This document shows positions 9,140 to 11,011 of a stretch of DNA of 11,011 nucleotides, one piece after another (within the stretch, counting starts at the first letter, position 1; every line of letters starts with the position of its first letter). A program made the position numbers and the translations under genes. The notes under the pieces are model-generated. The model did no database searches. It saw only the letters and a list, made by a program, of their open reading frames with translations, and was not told the origin of the DNA. The DNA lies in NCBI GenBank assembly GCA_015499985.1, contig JAAAUF010000435.1, positions 22,579-33,589 on the forward strand. Reading direction: 5' to 3'. The stretch comes from Haplosporangium gracile (taxonomy: Eukaryota; Mortierellomycota; Mortierellomycetes; Mortierellales; Mortierellaceae).

Positions 9140-10858
9140 CTATTCCTCTAATTTATGCTCGATGGCCTTGATCCGCGCCTTGGCGCGCAACAAGCCGTCG
9201 TTCAATCGTTTCTTGATGTTCTCGGCGGCTGCCTTGTCCCGTAGTAGCTGTGACAATTGTCCACCCAGGATTGCGTGTTGGTTGCCTAGTTTGTCGAGGC
9301 GCGTCTCTGCATCTTCTTCCTCTTCCTCCTGTTCTTCGTCGGACGATGCGGAGGAACAGTCAAAGGAAGTGTTGGTGTTGGTGGTAGTCGTAGTAGTGGC
9401 GCTGTCACTCTCCTCTGCGCTATCGATGATATTTTGATCGCCGTCGTCGTTTCTGCTCCCGTCGCGGTCTTGAGCCATTGGGGTTCTGGTTGTGGTATCA
9501 ATTGCGCCTGCATGAATGGACGCAGGCAATAACGATCGTCTCTGCTGTTGCTGTTGTGGTTGCAGTTGTTCCCCTTCTGCTCCTCCAGCGTCGGTAGTAG
9601 GTAAGGGCGAAGAAACAGAGGCAATCGTTGAAGAGGTGTAGGAATAAGACCGACTGAGGAAGGGTGAACAGGGCGTGAGCGGTGACGACGATGCACTGCT
9701 GGACGAAGGGATGAAGGGCGAGGCGTTTATCATATTCAGCGAGGAAGATGATAATGTTGACACCATCTTCGCTCCTCCTTCTTCTTCTCTTCCTCCTCCC
9801 CCAGCTTTGTTGGTCTCTGTCTCAGTGCCAGGTGTTGTCGGGTAGGGTGGAAAGTAGGATGAGCGCGAGGTACTCATCGAGCCTCCTCCTCCTCCTCCTC
9901 CTCCATTCTTGCTCCGTCCTTGTCTCTCCTCTTGTGACCTCCTACCTTGCCTTCTATCACCACTACTAGCACTATCATTGCCTCTGCGTCCTCCTCCAGC
10001 TGCACCCCTTGTTCCACCGGCGCTTGCATGACTGCTCTTGTTATTGCAATCCTTGTTCCCATTGCTGCTGCCACCACTAGCGCCAACACCAATACCTATC
10101 GCACCACGTGCTTGGATCAGTGCATGTTTCGCAGCAGCGACCTGCGCATGGGTCGATAACACAAGCTGCTGATACTGCTGGATAGCCCCATGGACCGCCG
10201 TGTACGCCTGCGTCGCCTCACTCGAAGCTTCCCGGATCTCGTCCAGTTCTCGGATTAAGGCTTGCCGTTCTTTCGGGGAAGGTGTTCCTTCGGGGATTGG
10301 GGAGAAGTAGTGGATTGGGTTTAGGATTGTTGAGGAGCCTGTGGATGAGAGGCGGAGATAGGAGGATGATGAGGGTGTGGTAGAAGAAGTAGAGGTGGAA
10401 GCTGATGGGAAGGGAAAGGGAGGTTGTGGGAGGAGGAGGAGGAGGGTGGTGGTGGTGGCGGTGGTGGTAGTTGTAGGGGATGTGGGCGTTGGTGGCATGG
10501 CTGTATGAGTATTATTGTTATTGGATTTGTCGCTGTTTGTCATGATGGTGATTGTGGAGTTGTTGTTGCTGTGGTCGATTGTGTTCTTGTTGGTGTTTAT
10601 TGAGGTAGAGGTGGTAATATCGAGACCGAGACTCTCGTTTCTATGTATTTTGCTATTGCAATTGTTATTATTGTTGTTATTGCTTCGATAATTGCCAGCG
10701 CTGTTGTTGTTGTTGTTGCTGTTGGTGTTGTGGCCGGTAAAAGTGTTAATATTAGGCGCTGGCTTTGTGCTTTCACTGTTGTTGCTGGTTGTGATGGCGG
10801 TGGTGGTAGAAGTACGTGGGGTATGGATGAATGTAGTTATCATGGTATGGTGTGGCAT
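9140..10858 (-). CDS. Hypothetical low-complexity protein with C-terminal coiled coil, 572 residues
   Basis: This is one long frame ending at TAG. I recognise no family. Residues 1-175 are Asn/Thr/Ser-rich with Asn runs and a Thr/Leu/Pro patch. A segment at about 178-255 (NPIHYFSPIPEGTPSPKERQ, then a long Ala/Gln-rich helix) looks ordered. The middle (256-500) is Gly/Ser/Arg-rich with Gly8, Gln5 and several Ser runs. An acidic stretch (about 503-518, EEQEEEEED) leads into a charged heptad-like helix (about 519-572, AETRLDKLGNQHAILGGQLS then KRLNDGLLRAKARIKAIEHK), a probable coiled coil. The frame stays open upstream to the window edge but has no further ATG, so ATG 10858 is the earliest visible start. 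The Met at 10843 and Met121 (about 10498) are alternatives. The two helical parts support a real protein; the N-terminal extent is uncertain. Confidence 0.78.
   Translation of the reverse strand: MPHHTMITTFIHTPRTSTTTAITTSNNSESTKPAPNINTFTGHNTNSNNNNNSAGNYRSNNNNNNNCNSKIHRNESLGLDITTSTSINTNKNTIDHSNNNSTITIMTNSDKSNNNNTHTAMPPTPTSPTTTTTATTTTLLLLLPQPPFPFPSASTSTSSTTPSSSSYLRLSSTGSSTILNPIHYFSPIPEGTPSPKERQALIRELDEIREASSEATQAYTAVHGAIQQYQQLVLSTHAQVAAAKHALIQARGAIGIGVGASGGSSNGNKDCNNKSSHASAGGTRGAAGGGRRGNDSASSGDRRQGRRSQEERQGRSKNGGGGGGGGSMSTSRSSYFPPYPTTPGTETETNKAGGGGREEEGGAKMVSTLSSSSLNMINASPFIPSSSSASSSPLTPCSPFLSRSYSYTSSTIASVSSPLPTTDAGGAEGEQLQPQQQQQRRSLLPASIHAGAIDTTTRTPMAQDRDGSRNDDGDQNIIDSAEESDSATTTTTTNTNTSFDCSSASSDEEQEEEEEDAETRLDKLGNQHAILGGQLSQLLRDKAAAENIKKRLNDGLLRAKARIKAIEHKLEE
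9882..9904. repeat. (CCT)7 trinucleotide repeat coding for Gly run
   Basis: On the minus strand this reads as consecutive GGA codons within the Gly-rich linker of the 572-residue protein. Nearly pure codon repetition marks it as a microsatellite likely to vary in length. Confidence 0.85.
10661..10730. repeat. GTT-rich triplet region coding for Asn runs
   Basis: Imperfect GTT/ATT repeats on the plus strand read as AAC/AAT codons on the minus strand. They give the Asn5 and Asn7 runs of the 572-residue protein. Confidence 0.7.
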
Positions 10859-11011
10859 AAGTGATGTTTGAATAAGAGTAGTTGATATGAAAATGAAGAG
10901 TGGATTGAAGGAAAGAAAGTAAAGATGAGAAGCATACAGACAAACAAAATGAAAAGCGAGGAGGCGAAGGATGAGAAGGGAGGTGGGAGAAAGACGATGA
11001 AAGGTGAAAGA
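10859..11011 (-). promoter_or_regulatory. Pyrimidine-rich upstream leader of the 572-residue gene, with a short uORF
   Basis: On the minus strand the region is C/T-rich like the other leaders here. It contains one ATG (10935-10933), which opens a 31-codon frame ending in TGA at 10842-10840. That frame overlaps the first main ATG, and its stop overlaps the second in-frame Met (10843) as ATGA. The promoter itself is probably outside the window. Confidence 0.4.

Overview
The window looks like nuclear DNA from a fungus, most likely an early-diverging (Mucoromycota, Mortierella-like) lineage. The genes are intron-poor, with mostly short introns (about 100-195 nt) that have GTAAGY/GTATGT donors, CTAAC/CTGAC-type branch sites and TAG acceptors. 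Leaders are pyrimidine-rich and ATG-free, the hydrophilic proteins carry many Ser/Thr/Asn/Gln runs, and one gene is a clear eukaryotic RuvB-like ATPase. The lineage is inferred from style, not from a marker gene.

Layout, left to right. (1) 101-2303, minus strand: the 5' four exons of an SLC41/MgtE-type magnesium transporter. Its long disordered N-terminal tail carries a His cluster and a PPxY motif. The gene runs off the left edge inside its fourth intron. (2) 2304-4617: a 2.3 kb divergent intergenic region with leaders at both ends and purine-rich, low-complexity DNA between them; no gene was recognised. (3) 4618-6441, plus strand: a single-exon gene for a 607-residue protein of unknown family. 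(4) 6442-6964: a TATATA-rich 3' end, then the pyrimidine-rich leader of the next gene, which probably contains a 100-nt intron in the 5' UTR. (5) 6965-8759, plus strand: a three-exon RVB2/RUVBL2 (reptin) gene, complete at 472 residues. (6) 8760-9139: a convergent 3' region. (7) 9140-10858, minus strand: a large ORF for a low-complexity protein of 572 residues with two helical segments, of unknown function. Its upstream region runs to the right edge.

The four genes show no obvious common pathway. Ion transport, AAA+ chromatin/R2TP chaperone work and two orphan proteins are simply neighbours. I see no mobile element, tRNA, rRNA, CRISPR array or gene cluster. The main points for follow-up are the two orphan proteins, the PPxY and His motifs on the transporter tail, a likely 5' UTR intron in RVB2, and transporter introns of length 3n whose only in-frame stop (introns 2 and 3) is the acceptor TAG.
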